Source of the DNA: Protopterus annectens
Lineage: Eukaryota > Chordata > Ceratodontiformes > Protopteridae
Assembly: GCF_019279795.1 (NCBI RefSeq)
Contig: NC_056725.1
Span: 1,746,683,626 to 1,746,747,625, forward strand
DNA length: 64,000 nucleotides
Direction: 5' to 3'
Shown here: in pieces, positions 35,446 to 48,332 of the stretch
How positions within the stretch are numbered: the stretch's first letter is position 1
How the letters are laid out: every line of letters begins with the position of its first letter
Position numbers and translations under genes: made by a program
Notes under the pieces: generated by a model
What the model saw: only the letters and a program-made list of their open reading frames with translations
Database searches by the model: none
Told to the model about the DNA's origin: nothing

Positions 35446-38136
35446 TTCATAGGTTCACAGGTAGGTACTAGGCTATCGACCCTAGGGCCTATACAAGCCC
35501 AGCCAAAAAGGTACCCTGGCTTTTGCCACCCAAGAAAATTATTTTCCTGTGCCACTGTCGAGCAGAGCCACAGAAGTGATACCCGGGGTAAATTTCCTAT
35601 TTCCCATCCTATCATCAAGATTTTTCTTGAAGAGTGCTAATGTGAGGAGCTTTGTTTGATATAGAAAGGTAGTTTATTCCAGAGTATGGGAAGTCTCTGG
35701 GACAGGAATCTATCCCTCTGGCATGTTCTGTTTATTGTGGTGACAAGGTTTAGGTCCCTAGAGCATGTAGCCCGGAGGGATTGGGATTTCTTTAAGTGGA
35801 GCATGGGGTTTGACATAGCTCTGGGTTTGACATAGCTTTGTATGTTAGGCAGAGATCACCTCTGAGTAGGCGATATGTGACGGAGTAAAGCTGGAGTTTT
35901 TTGAGACAGTCTGCATAGGGCATCTGTTTGAGGCTGGTAATCCTCTTTGTGAGGTATTTCTGCGGCCTTTCCAGTTGTTGTAGATGTCTTGTGAGGTACA
36001 TACCAAAAGGGGCATTGCACTCTATAATGGGTCTAATGAATGATGAGTAGAGGGGTACAATAACCTCTTTTTTTCTGGATGAGAAACCTTTTGTGATGAA
36101 GGATTTACTGACTACTGTGGTGATGTGATTATCAAAGGAGAGACTACTGTCCACCTGTGTCCCAAGCTCTCTTATCACACTTTCTGTGTTAAGTATACTA
36201 CCGTGTATGTTGAAGTTCATGGGTACAGAGTTGTTACCAAAGGGGATGACAATGCACTTTTTGGCATTGAGCTTGAGGCCATGACTTTTGACACCAGGCA
36301 TCTGTCTCAGTGAGGCCCTTTTGTAGGATGTTCACATCGTTAGGAGTTTCGATTATGGCTCCTAGTTTGCAGGCATCTGCAAACTTCGTTAGCCAAAGAC
36401 CTTCTGTGTTAGCCTGTACTTCAAAGAAGTAGATACCAAACAGAAGAGGACCCAGGACTGAACCTTGTGGTACTCCACTTGTCACTGGTCTGAAGTCAGA
36501 TTTGGAGTCTGCTACTTTCACAGTGTGGGTTCTGTCAGTGAGCCAGTTGGCAACCCATCTTGTTACACAGGGATTTATACCTAGTTTAGTGAGTTTATCT
36601 ATAATTCCAGAGTGGGGGCTGGTGTTGAAAGCCTTGGCAAGATCTAGGTAGGCTGTGTGAACCACCTTACCCTCGTCTACGGCTTTGGTGACTGCTTTAA
36701 AGAAGTCTACCAGGTTTAGGAGACATGATCTGCCTTTTACAAACCCGAATTGGGTGGAGTCTAGAGTTTGGAGATTACCAATGTCTTTGTTTATAAGTTC
36801 CATGATGATACGTTCCATGGCCTTGCAGATCAGGCTCATCAGGCTAATGGGGCAGTAGTTCCCGGGGTCCGTGGTGGCTCCCCCCTTGTGGAGTTGGATA
36901 ACCATCACTGTACGTCATTCAGCAGGCACAAAGCCTGAGGTGAGGCTATGACTGAACATGGTACTTAGGTGGGGTGCCAGTTCATTCTGTAGTTCATGTA
37001 GAACGCAGCCTGGGATGTTGTCTGGTCCCATGCTGTGTTCTTGGCTTTGGAGAGTGTGGTTTTCACCTATGCAGCCGTGATTACAGAAACTTTGCATTCT
37101 TCCAGTATAGAGATGGGCCCTTTAGGGGGTGAGAGGGGGGTAAAGTTAGCACTGAACCTATCTGCCAGGATGTTGGCAATATCAGTTGGGTCTGTATATT
37201 TAGTGCCATTGTGCTGTAACTCAGAGCAGATCTGAGTGTTGCGATTGAGATTCTTGACATAGCTATAGAATGCTTTGTGGTTGTATTTAGAATCAGTGGC
37301 GATTTTGTTTTCATAACTAGCTTTTGAGGATTTCATCAGAGATCGCAGCTTCTTACTGAGGCTGACCAGGGAGCTCTTCCACTCATGGTATTTTAGTCTC
37401 TTTTGCAACAGTTTCTTCCTTCTGTTGTACAGTTTGTTTATGGCAGGGGAGCACCAGAATGGCTTCCTTTTTTTGGAGGATAGCGTCTTGGTTCTGTTTG
37501 GGATAGCATGATCCATGCACTCGTGTAAGTGCTTATAAAGTGCAATTGTGTAGGATTCAGTAGTTGTAACTGTATTGTCCATCTGCATGGGTGTCATGAG
37601 GTTCACCACTTCTGTCTTAAGAAGCATGAAGTTGGCTTTGGAGAAATGTTTTACTGTGGTTTCCTTATTGGGGGGTGGGGGCAGGATGTGGATATCTAGC
37701 GTGATTAGCTTATAGTCGGATCAGACCAATGAGGCATTGACTTCAGGTATGGAACACCGGTCACTCATGTTGGTAATGACTTGATCTAGGATATTGTTGC
37801 CACTAACGGGGGTTTGGATAAGCTGATCCTGGGCATTGGAGTTTATGAATTCTAGAAATCATTGAGCGAAAGAGTTGGTACATGAGTAGTTTTCCCAGTT
37901 AATGGTGGGGTAGTTGAAATCACCCATTATTAGGGTGTTTGACTGAACCCTAATATTTTCCAGTACATCAAGAAAAGAGGAGTGGGAATCCTGGGGCATG
38001 GTGGAGGATCTGTAGCAAGCTACAATTTGGATTGCAGTTTTGCCCTGAGTTAGTTGCACATGGATAACCTCGGATGCATTATGCTGAGCAACTAGCCTGG
38101 AGATGAGGATATCCTTAATGAATATGGACACACCTT
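35446..38136 (-). mobile_element. CR1-like LINE (copy D), inserted in copy G
   Basis: The minus strand gives the endonuclease part (38131-37859: MSIFIKDI, VACYRSSTMP, MGDFNYPTINWENY) and the linker (37627-37067). The RT follows (36908-36234) with YLDLAKAFN and SGVPQGSVLGPLLFG. Its active site reads FADA, so the second Asp is lost. The tail (36301-35792 and on) has LQQLERPQKYLTKRI. The 3' end is CCTGTGAACC-type. Its 5' truncation lies within a few bases of the site seen in copy B. Several stops and frameshifts are present. Confidence 0.88.
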
Positions 38137-39330
38137 ACTTAACATGTTTTATTTATCTTAACAAGAGATTGAGATCCCTTCAGCAGGTGTTCATGCTTTC
38201 ATTGGACTTAAGCATGCGTAACAGGTCTGACAGGATAGGGTCTGTTTATGCTCTATATGCAGAGCACAGCTTGCCTCTTAGTAGCCTGTAAGGCTTTAAG
38301 ATAGTCTGCATAGATTTTTGTGATTTAGGCCCCTGATCTTTTTTAGTGAGAAAACATTGTGGTCACTCCAGTTATGACAAGTGTTTGGACAGGTACCTAT
38401 TGAATAGGGCATTACAGTCAATGATCAGCCTGATGAGATCTGAGTACACTGGAATGTTTACACCCCTGGACCTGGACGCCATATATTTAAATATAAGCTA
38501 CACAATGAAAAAGGACTTCCTTACAATAGTGCATACGTGGTGATCAAAGGACAGTTCATTGCCAAAATAGGTTACCACATCCTTGACTGGAGGATCAACT
38601 TTCGGGGTGTGTTGTCAATGTGACAGTTACAAGGGAAGTCATGCTTACTGAAGGATAAGATTATACATTTCTTAGCAGTTAATTTTATTCAATGTTTTTA
38701 AAGCAATTACAGGTTTGGGAAAGGCCTTCTTGGAAGGTGTTAGTGCCCTCTGGGGAGTTTATGATGGCACCAAGTTTACAGCTGTTGTTAAACTTGGTCA
38801 GTCATAAACTATTAACATTTGCTTTGACTTCTGAGAAGTAAATAACAGAGGAGTGGCCCAAGGACTGAAGCTTGAGATACACCACGAGTGACAGGTTTTC
38901 TGGAGGTAGAGCCACCCACCCTAATTTTTGGGGTTCTACTTGTGAGTTAATTTGCTAATCAATGAGTTACACAGGGATTTACATTTAATTGGGAGTGTTT
39001 ATCTATGATATCTGACTATGGGATGATGTTGAATGCCTTTGCAAGGTCTAGGTATGCAGTTTTTACTGATCTGACCTTATCCATTGCTTCAGTAAATTTC
39101 TTGAAGAAATCAACCTGGTTAAGTAGGCAGGATTAGTCTTTGATGAGTCAAGAGTTTTTAGGTTACCTATGTCCTTATTTACTAATTCTACAGTGATTCT
39201 TTCCATAGCCTTACAGATGAGGTTAGTCAGGTTTTGCGTCTGTAAATACCCAGTCTGTTGAAGACCCACCTTTTGCAAGGGGATGACTGTTGCTATCCTC
39301 TATTCATCCAGCACAAAGCCTGTTTGGAGG
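38137..39330 (-). mobile_element. older CR1-like LINE (copy G), RT and tail part
   Basis: Minus-strand reading, broken by many stops, gives VIPLQKVGLQQ, LTNLICKAMERI, VELVNKDIGNLKTLDSS, LISSRNLLKQW, LIRLIIDCNALFNRYL and YRLLRGKLCSAYRA. Divergence is greater than in copies A-E and similar to copy F. The 3' remainder is at 35139-35445. Confidence 0.75.
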
Positions 39331-39439
39331 CTGATAATTAACTCATTCACTCCGGAGCAGCTCAGAAAATGCCTGCTTACTTCCACCATAGGAGCAACAG
39401 TGCAGCCTGAGGTTATTTTCAGATAATCCATTTGTAATA

Positions 39440-41860
39440 CCATACAGAAAACAAATGTTCATAACTCTTTAACCATAAGAACTAGAGTAGAAATGTAAAA
39501 GCGAAAGTTGTTCAGCAGACGCTGATCTTCCCAACAGTGTAAATGTTGATATTCTGTATGTAAGTCATTAATAAATATTTGCCAAGGAATGCAGATATTG
39601 TGCATATCTTTTACCTTTTTGATACAACAAATCACAATATCTTGGTGAATGTACCATGTAGACCCATCCAATCTGTAATTAGTGTGTCTGTATGAATGTC
39701 AGCTTTAAAATGATACCTTAACCATTATTGAGTGATGCTCCTTTATGGAGATATTCACAGAAATATGATTAATATTATATTTCTCATAATTGATAAGTAA
39801 ACAAAGCATAATATCTCATCACCTGTAACAGTCAGACACTACATATCAGTGTACACGTTGTGTGGCTTAATGTCAGCTTCAAAATGATGCCTTATTTGTG
39901 TCATTACCATGCTCCCTTGCAAAGATATAGGCATAATAATTAGAAATATTGCAAATGTATAATTTTCATAATCGTACTAGACTAAACAAACTGTGATATC
40001 TGTGCATGTGTACAGCATACAGACACGGTTATTTTACCGTGTTGTAAGGAGTAATACAGTCTTCAAAATGAGGCATTACTAGGGACATTGACATGCTCCC
40101 TTGCAAAGTTATTTAACAAAATATGTAAAAGATCATAATTTCCATAAACTAAGTCCTAAACAAACTTTGATATCTGTACATGTGTACAGCATACAGACAT
40201 AGTTCTTTTCCCATGTTGTAACTATTAATACTGTCTTCAAAATGAAGTATTACTTAGCACATTGCCATGCTCCCTTGCAACATTATTTACCAAAATATGA
40301 AAAATATCATAATTTTCATAACCTTAGTTCATAGGTTCATAGGTAGGTGCTAGGCTATCTGCATGAAGGCATTTATAAGCCTAGCCAGAATGTGTTGGCT
40401 TTCGTCGCCCCCTTAGATTAGTTCCCTGTGCCTCTGTCCAGCAGAGCCACTGAAGTGATCCCCGGGATAAACTTTCTGTTTCCCATCCACTCGTCTAGGT
40501 TTCTCTTGAAGAGTGTCAGTGAGGAGCTCTGCCTAATGTAGATTGGAATCTTGTTCCAAAGCATGGGAAGTCTCTGTGACAGGAATCTATCCCTCCAGCA
40601 CGTTCTATTTATTGTTGTGGTGAGGTTCAGATTCCTAGACCATGTGGCTCGAGGGGATAAGCTTTTCTTTAGGTGGAGCATGTCGATCAGTTCTGGGTTG
40701 GACATGGCCTTGTATGTCAGGCAGAGATCATCTCTGAGTAGGCGGTATGCAACCGAGTACAGCTGGAGTTTCTTCAGTCGAGCTACATAGGGGTCTGTTT
40801 GAGGCCAGTGATCCTCTTGGTGAGGTACTTCTGTGGTCTTTCCAGCTGTTGCAGGTGTCTTGTAAGATACATCCCAAATGGGGTGTTGTACTCTATGATG
40901 GGTCTGATGAGCTATGAGTAGAGGGGCATTCCTTTAGTCCTAAACAAACTGTGATATCTATACATGTGGTACAGCATACAGACACAGTTCCTTTATCATG
41001 TTTTAAGGAATAACACTGTCTTCAAAATGAGGTATCACTTGACACAATTACATGCTCCCTAGCAGTTATTTACCAAAATATAAAAAAAGTCATAATTTCC
41101 ATAACCTAAGTGCTAAACAAACTGTGACATCTGTACATCCGTACAGCATATAGACACAGTTCCTTTATCATGCTGTAAGGAATAACACTGTCTTCAAAGT
41201 AAGGAATAACACTGTCTTCAAAATGAGCTATCACTTGACACAATTACATGCTCTATGGCAAAGTTATTTACCAACATATGAAAAAAAATCATAATTTCCA
41301 TAAGCGAAGTCCTAAACAAGATATATCTGTACATTTGTCCAGCATACAGACACAGTTCTTTTTCCATCCTCTAACTAATACTGTCTTCAAAATGAGGTAT
41401 TACTTAACCTGTTGACATGTTCCCTGACAAAGTTATTTAGCAAAATATGAAAAAATATCATAATTCTCATAACCATGGTCCCAAACAAACTGTGATATCT
41501 GCATGTGTACGGCCTACAGATACAGTTATTTTTATATATTGAAAGTGCTAATACTGTCTTCAAGATGAGCTACTACTTAGTATGCTGGCGTTCCCTGACA
41601 AAGTTATTGACCAAATATGAACCAATGTCATAATTCTCATAACAGAAGTCCTAACATAATGTGCTATCTGTACATTTGTCCAGCATACAGACACAGTTCT
41701 TTTTCCATCCTGTAACTAATAACACTGCTTTCAAAATGAGGTATTACTTACCCTTATGACATGTTCCCTGACAAAGTTATTTAGCACAATAGGAAAAGAA
41801 GTCACAACTCTCATAACTGTAATTGTAACCAAACTGTGATGTGTGTGCAGGATGGATATT
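39440..41860. repeat. satellite array, ~170-bp monomer
   Basis: Units share CATAATTTCCATAA..TAAGTCCTAAACAAACTGTGA, TATCTGTACAT, ACAGCATACAGACACAGTTC, CTGTCTTCAAAATGAGGTAT and CATGCTCCCT.GCAAAGTTATT. The ACAGCATACAGACA mark recurs near 40011, 40189, 40975, 41143, 41341, 41511 (altered) and 41679, about 169-193 bp apart. Monomers near the left edge (39440-39960) are far more diverged. A CR1 copy sits inside. An internal 20-bp duplication occurs near 41180-41215. Confidence 0.88.
40328..40928 (-). mobile_element. CR1-like LINE (copy E), short 3' end in satellite
   Basis: Only the tail domain is present (40705-40418: MSNPELIDMLHLKKS, TCWRDRFLSQRLPMLWN, LDEWMGNRKF). It has the TTCATAGGTTCATAGGTAGG 3' tail. 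CCTTAG before it and CCTTTAG after it look like a target duplication within the satellite phrase CATAACCTAAGTCC. Confidence 0.88.
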
Positions 41861-42099
41861 CACATTCTCTTCTATGTGGTAACCTCTTCAAACAGTTGTT
41901 TTTACTCAGCATGTTCACTAGCGGTTGTTTTCCTGTGTTGTAAGTAGTGACAACAGTGTTCAGAAAATATAAGTATATAGTTTCTTACCATACTTGTCCA
42001 ACTTGGTCATGGCTGTTGTCCATTCGTTCTCACTGGCTGCATGTTACCAATGTATCGTGCACAGCTGTCATCACACCATTGTGGAGGTCAGTCAAGACT
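41861..42099. other. unassigned DNA
   Basis: This is the satellite edge and a short unassigned block. Confidence 0.35.
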
Positions 42100-42420
42100 A
42101 ATGCAACGCCATCCTCAGTTAGGTGAATGCCATCGTTTTGGAAAAGGTGAACATCTTCTGCGGTGATACATCATTCCCTCAAATGTGCAGCACAGGGATG
42201 TCAGGCTCAGGGTAGATCAAACACTTCTCTTCCAACAACTGCAGGAGTCCACTCCAATGCATACCTCTTCTTGCAATCCAGTATACCTTCACTATAGCCG
42301 TGGGGAAGCTCAAGTTGCAGTGGTTTTCACTTCTGCAGGCAAGGCTGGCAGCCCAGTGAATGTAGGAATGGCCACACACCCACACTCTCACTTGTTATTC
42401 TCCTGCTTGTGAAGCCATGT
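42100..42420 (-). pseudogene. SGNH/GDSL-hydrolase-like ORF remnant
   Basis: On the minus strand the reading starts near 42391: MRVWVCGHSYIHWAASLA (block I; GHS for the usual GDS). PTAIVKVYWIARRGMHWSGL follows, then PEPDIPVLHI, a TGA stop at 42176-42178, and GND (block III). This pattern (VWILGDS..RWA, RRGMRW, LHLGGND) is known from transposon-encoded SGNH proteins of vertebrates, including some tyrosine-recombinase (Ngaro-type) elements. No recombinase or RT is attached here, so the parent element is unknown. The stop within block III shows that it is dead. Confidence 0.55.
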
Positions 42421-42889
42421 CACTGACACAAGGTGGGCATGCCAGCACATGAAAGAAATGCAGACAGGTTGCTACTGATGTTTGAGAGATGTATTGAAAG
42501 ACTACACATATATGTATATCAATAGCATTACCTTGTTCGCTCATCCAAATCTTCACTCCTATCCACAGTGACATTATTCGTTTGATAAGGTACGTAACCC
42601 GTGATGATGATGCAGAGGTACATACGTACCAGGCCTGAAAACATCAAATTACACACAGTGACTGACAAGGGGGCACAAAAAGGGCACATGTAAAGAGAAA
42701 AAGCAGGGTAAGAACCGCCACTCCACTAATATGTTGAGGACAGGCATGGGGCTTCAGCTGGTGGGCATCTGAAGTGTCCCATACCTGTGCTGGCTGCCCA
42801 TTCAGACTGCTGACACCACTACTGACTCATGACCTCCTTCAGTGTCAGCAGTCTGCTATACCTCTGCCTTTTATCTTTACATGTGTCCA
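42421..42889. other. unassigned DNA
   Basis: No element was recognised. Confidence 0.35.
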
Positions 42890-43330
42890 TTCAGCAATGA
42901 TCAAGGACAGAAGGGTTGAACTTTTTGGGCACATTTGAGAAGATACGTTTGGCACAAAAACACCACTTTGCATCACCAAAAGAACAACATCCCCACAGTG
43001 AGGCATGATGGTGGCAGTATCATGCTTTGGGGTTGTTTTTCTTCAGCTGGAACTGGGGCTTTAGTCAAGGTGCAGGGAATTATGAACAGTTCCACATACC
43101 AGTCACTTTTGGCCACAAAACCTTCAGGCATCTGCTAGAAAGCTGAAGATGAAGAGGCATTTCACCTTTCAACAAGACAATGACCCTAAGCATACATCCA
43201 AATCCACAAAAGAATGGCTTCACCAAAAGAAAATGTAAGTTTTGGAAGAGCCCAGACCCAAAACCAATAGAAAATCTTAGTGGTGACCTAAAGAGGGCTG
43301 TGCACAAGAGATGTCCTCGCAAATTTATGA
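42890..43330 (+). pseudogene. Tc1-like transposase fragment
   Basis: The open part (42935-43138) has [40 protein letters not shown] and [16 protein letters not shown]. It is followed by [20 protein letters not shown] and traces of NRKS.W...KRAVH. This is the catalytic core of Tc1 transposase, with the second-Asp block QQDNDPKHT. The N-terminal DNA-binding domain, the C-terminus and both terminal repeats are missing. A deletion removes SQSPDLNPIENLW, so the protein is inactive. Confidence 0.88.
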
Positions 43331-43856
43331 CCAGCAGATGTACATAAAGCACATTTGGTTTTCCAGAGTTTCACTTGAAGCAGCTGACAGAGGTGAACAA
43401 GTGGCATATGAAAATAATCAGCTTTAGATATTCAGGACCACAACAGCATGTAAAACTGCTCTAAGGTTTTGCAGTACATTCAAACTTGAACCTCTTTCTC
43501 AACCAATACAATTCCAAAAATAAGACCAAAACCAGAATACAGTAACAGAAATTTCACATTGCCATACAAAATAATGGCAACAGCTGTTGCTATGCCATTA
43601 AAAGCAATACAAATAGTCACTGCCCACTTAGTGACCAACAGCAAGGATTCTGAAATGAACTGCGTACCTATACTGCACTACCTTCTCTAAAGAGACTGTG
43701 GACAAGTACCTTATGAGAAAAAAATGGACGGAGGACATGTACCCTTCCTTTCTTCAAAATTTTAAGTCACCCCAATTCAGATCTCATTTATGACACATTT
43801 GCTTTAGTAACCACTACTTTAAGGAAGAGGTTTAATGGTGCAAACAGAACTTTTGG

Positions 43857-43943
<87 letters not shown>
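43857..43943. repeat. (CA)n microsatellite
   Basis: About 85 bp of pure CA ends in TATACACACA. It can be read as an open Cys-Val frame on the minus strand, which is not a gene. Confidence 0.97.
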
Positions 43944-43950
<7 letters not shown>

Positions 43951-44049
43951 TGTTTATATGTAGAACATTTGTGCAAAAACAAAAGCTAATTTCAAAGCAT
44001 TTTCTGAAATGCTGACATTTTATAAAATGCTTGCAAATGTGGTCTTACT

Positions 44050-44370
44050 GCACTTGTGACAAACATGGAGAGATCTGTCATGTGTCTCTGGGATTACACA
44101 TCAACATGGCCCACTTCCATGTCATGACCTTTTCCTTAACCCAAACAAGATTTTTAGGGCCTTCGATATGTCAGAGACCTTAGCTCCTGAAAGAAAAGTC
44201 ACATCACCCTCTCTGTCAAGCCTCATGAAAGTTGAGATGAATCTGACAATGTAGTCACAAATCACAAGTATACTTTTGTTAGAAAAGTTTCTAGGTGCAG
44301 TAGGTTTGGACTGAAGCTGAACAAATGGTTCACGTTGTTTGGAGTGATGAATCTTTCCAATATGCCACAA
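44050..44370 (-). pseudogene. LINE ORF1-like SGNH esterase remnant
   Basis: On the minus strand, from 44370: FSNKSILVICDYIVRFIS (block I region; the usual GDSIVR reads CDYIVR), then GDVTFLSGAKVSDISKAL, matching the CFPGARVxDI stretch that follows block I in CR1/L2-type ORF1 esterases. Block III is not clear. It is too short to assign to a family. Confidence 0.42.
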
Positions 44371-45394
44371 TGCAAATTGTGGACTCTAACTTTATTCCAT
44401 GAGGTTCATAACTAGAGCAGCCACCCAAAATGCAACATATCACGAGAATATTTTTTCATAATTTATAGACTTGCTACCCTATTAGTAACAGAACTGCTTC
44501 TTACTAAATGAGCATAGTAATATCACCTCATTCTACAGACTATTTTGTGGAGTTGCTGCCCATCACCTGACTGCACAAGATATTCTCATTCACAACAGCA
44601 ACATGGATTTCTCACTCTGTCCAGTGACCAGCCCAAAATGCACCACTTTCCCTTCCACTTATCTGTCAAATGCCCACAGGACAGGGAGCCTTTAAAGCTG
44701 TACTGCAAAGCTTTTAGCTCAGTCACTTCTATTCTTCCCTGAACTACTCAATATTCATGAATCAATCTGACAAATATGGGCCGAAGTAGTGTCAAGTCTT
44801 CTTGTCAATTCTTGTATCATCAATCCAGTTACAACATGAAGGAAAGCCAAGTGGTTCTACTGCAGCAGACTGAAAACCATGTCTCCCAATCAGATGAGAC
44901 CACAGGGCAATACATGTACGGTTAACCTGAAAGATAAATACCTTACACAAAAGGTTTCATCACATCCCTAAACACAGGGTAATGCTCCCAGCACCTCCTG
45001 AGGGTGGAGGTGGGGGGAGGGGATTCAGTTAGTGGATCAACAAATTTTACAGAATTGTCAATCTTCAGCATTGTTGTGCAAGCTGGAAAGAGAGGAACCC
45101 AAGCACCAACCTTTATGCCAGTCTGGAAAAAAACTGGTGCATGTTTGAGGAAAGCTTTCTTCTTTTTTCATTTTTAAAACAGCAGTGCCATGCTGTTATT
45201 GCTACAGCTCTATACTGTGAGGGGGGGAGGGCATGCAACACTAAGATAGCAACAGTAAAGAAATTATCCTCATTGGTAATCACTAGTGCTTTTGTTCAAA
45301 ATCATCTGAACTGCAGATGGGAGGGGTTTAACAAACTAAGTGCATATGCAGATTAGGAGTAACTTAAGACCAACCAAATCTACATTTTGGAGAA
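44371..45394. other. unassigned DNA
   Basis: No coding similarity or repeat family was recognised. Short open frames at 44545-44742 and 45141-45356 show no motif. Confidence 0.4.
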
Positions 45395-45950
45395 CAGAGA
45401 CTTAAAACATTTCTCCACAGATTCCTTCTGCAGTCTGTCTAGGAATGCAAAAGCACGCCCCAGACCACCAAGTGAAGCAGTTCCTCCAGCAATCCTGTCT
45501 GTCCATGTGGGCATAAGCACTCCAATGACAACCAAGTGAACAATTTCCGTAAACAATCTTGTCTTCAGTCTGTCCAAGTGTGCAGAAGCACACCCCGACC
45601 ATCAATTGAACCATTCCCCCAGCGATCCTGTCTGCAGTCTGTCCATGTACACACAAGCGCTCCCTGTTCACAAAGTAAAACATTTCTCCCACTGATTCCT
45701 TCTGCAGTTTGCCCAGATATGCACAAGCACTTCCCAGATCACCAATAATTCCCCCAGAGATCCATGCTGCAGTCTCTCTGGGAATGCAAATGTACTCCCC
45801 AGATCACCCACTGAAGCATTTCCCTGAGTAATCCTGTCTGTAGTCTGTCCAGGTGAGCAAAAGCACTCCACTAACAAACCACTGAAAAATTTCCACAATC
45901 CTTTCTTCAGTCGATCCAAGGGTGTACAAGCACTTCCCTAATGACAACCG
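45395..45950. repeat. minisatellite, ~70-80-bp unit, about 7 units
   Basis: Units share ATCCTGTCTGCAGTCTGTCC, AGG.GTGCAAAAGCACTCC, and CAGATCACCAA.TGAA with CATTTCCCCCA. Copies vary in length and sequence. Long open frames on the minus strand (e.g. 45919-45668) are a by-product of the repeat. Confidence 0.85.
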
Positions 45951-45989
45951 TGACTTTCTGAGAAAATATGGACAGAGGACAGGTATGCA

Positions 45990-45995
45990 CACACA

Positions 45996-46070
<75 letters not shown>
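45990..46070. repeat. (CA)n microsatellite
   Basis: About 80 bp of CA. It forms the left border of the duplicated block that follows. Confidence 0.97.
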
Positions 46071-46985
<915 letters not shown>

Positions 46986-46989
46986 TCCT

Positions 46990-47874
46990 GCACTATGTCC
47001 TGCACAGTGAATGTTTTGCAATGATAAAAAATTATAAAAGTGAATGCAAATCCACCCAAAACCCAGGGAGTGCCAAAGGTCCAAAACAGCAGAAATGTTT
47101 GCAAATTATAACGGTGATCGAGTTCAATTGTAGGGAGTAAAAAAACAGGTTAAAAACAGTAAGAAATCGTGCTCGATGTTGCCCTGAAGCAAGTACAATA
47201 AATAACATTAGCAGAAAGGAAAGTTTGATTAAGAGGCTAACTGCTCCCTTGGCTGCAGCATTTTGTCTAATGCTTTAAAAATATATTTTTACAATGCTGT
47301 ACAGTAGCAGAAATACAACGTTTTGCTGAAGAGACTTGCACTTTTTAGAAATACTGTTAGTGGGAATATTTACCTGGAAAATAATGTAGAATCAAGTTTG
47401 CAAACAGATCGACAATAGAAATAGAGGGATCCAGCAGCAATGGAAGTAAATTCTTCAGATTTTGAAAATAAAGAAGGGAATATCTGCTGCCGGTCCCCTC
47501 TATTTATTTGTAAACAACAATGGATACATGTCTTGAGGGTGAAGGTGTTATGCAAGTGTATTTCTCTGATTGGCTGCCACCACTAGCTTCACAGAATGCA
47601 GACAAAATCTGCTTGGTGTAAACTAAGCCGATTATTTTGAAAATTTTAAATGTGAGCATGTGATTAATCTGTTGTGAAATCTAAGTTTTGAAGTCAACTG
47701 ACAAAGTTCAGCTACCTTTTCAACTTAGTTTTCACAAAATAGGGCTGAAATAGGACCGGGAAGTAAGTTGCACTTGTACAAGGCACACGGAGGTAACCTC
47801 ATGCAATTACTAGCGTACCATAGTGCGCTTGGATGTAAGCTCAGAGGTGTTGTGAGGCGGTACTTGGGGTTAAT
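46990..47874. other. unassigned DNA
   Basis: No recognised element. Confidence 0.35.
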
Positions 47875-48020
47875 GAGTTAATAACCTCTGCATGGGGTCT
47901 GACAAATTATGTTTCAGGCTAGCCAGTAGGCATCAATGCTAACCGGGCCCATAGAAGTAGTGTTCTTGGCTTTGAATAGTGCCTTGAGGACTTGTTCTTG
48001 GGAGATTTGAGGGAGGCATT
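47875..48020 (-). mobile_element. CR1-like LINE fragment (copy H)
   Basis: On the minus strand the residues LPQISQEQVLKALFKAKNTT and SMGPVSIDA match the linker just before the RT (compare ALSKAKT and MGPNNISG in copy F). It is only about 145 bp long and both ends are cut. Confidence 0.55.
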
Positions 48021-48104
48021 TAGATACAGGTATGTGATCTGGGTATATAGGAGGGGAGGGAGAGAATGAGTGAACACATGCTCTTGTCACTCATATTTCC
48101 TAAA

Positions 48105-48235
48105 CCCGAACACACACACACACCAAAATCATAAACAGCATAAATGTTCTTCATGTACATAAAAGCAAAAAATAAAAAAAAAATTTTTAAAAATTCAGCA
48201 AACTGCAGGAATAACATCAACAATTAACTGGTTTC
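48105..48235. repeat. unclassified interspersed repeat (pair with 34930-35080)
   Basis: See the copy at 34930-35080 for the shared phrases. This copy also follows a CA stretch (48110-48122). Confidence 0.45.
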
Positions 48236-48276
48236 ATTCAAGGCCTTGTCGATATCTTATATATATTCCATATCTT

Positions 48277-48278
<2 letters not shown>

Positions 48279-48331
<53 letters not shown>
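48279..48331. repeat. (TA)n microsatellite
   Basis: About 50 bp of TA. Confidence 0.96.

Positions 48332-48332
<1 letters not shown>

Noticed and set aside
39440-41860. CRISPR or regulatory array
   Set aside because: Repeats are contiguous ~170-bp monomers, a satellite.
43788-43982. Long Cys-Val, His-Thr and Tyr-Ile open frames (also at 45804-46611, 60340-60830 and 61425-61728)
   Set aside because: They are translations of CA, GT and TA microsatellites and have no coding signal of their own.
45395-45950. CRISPR-like regular repeats
   Set aside because: Units are irregular, whole-unit tandem repeats without unique spacers, in clearly eukaryotic DNA.
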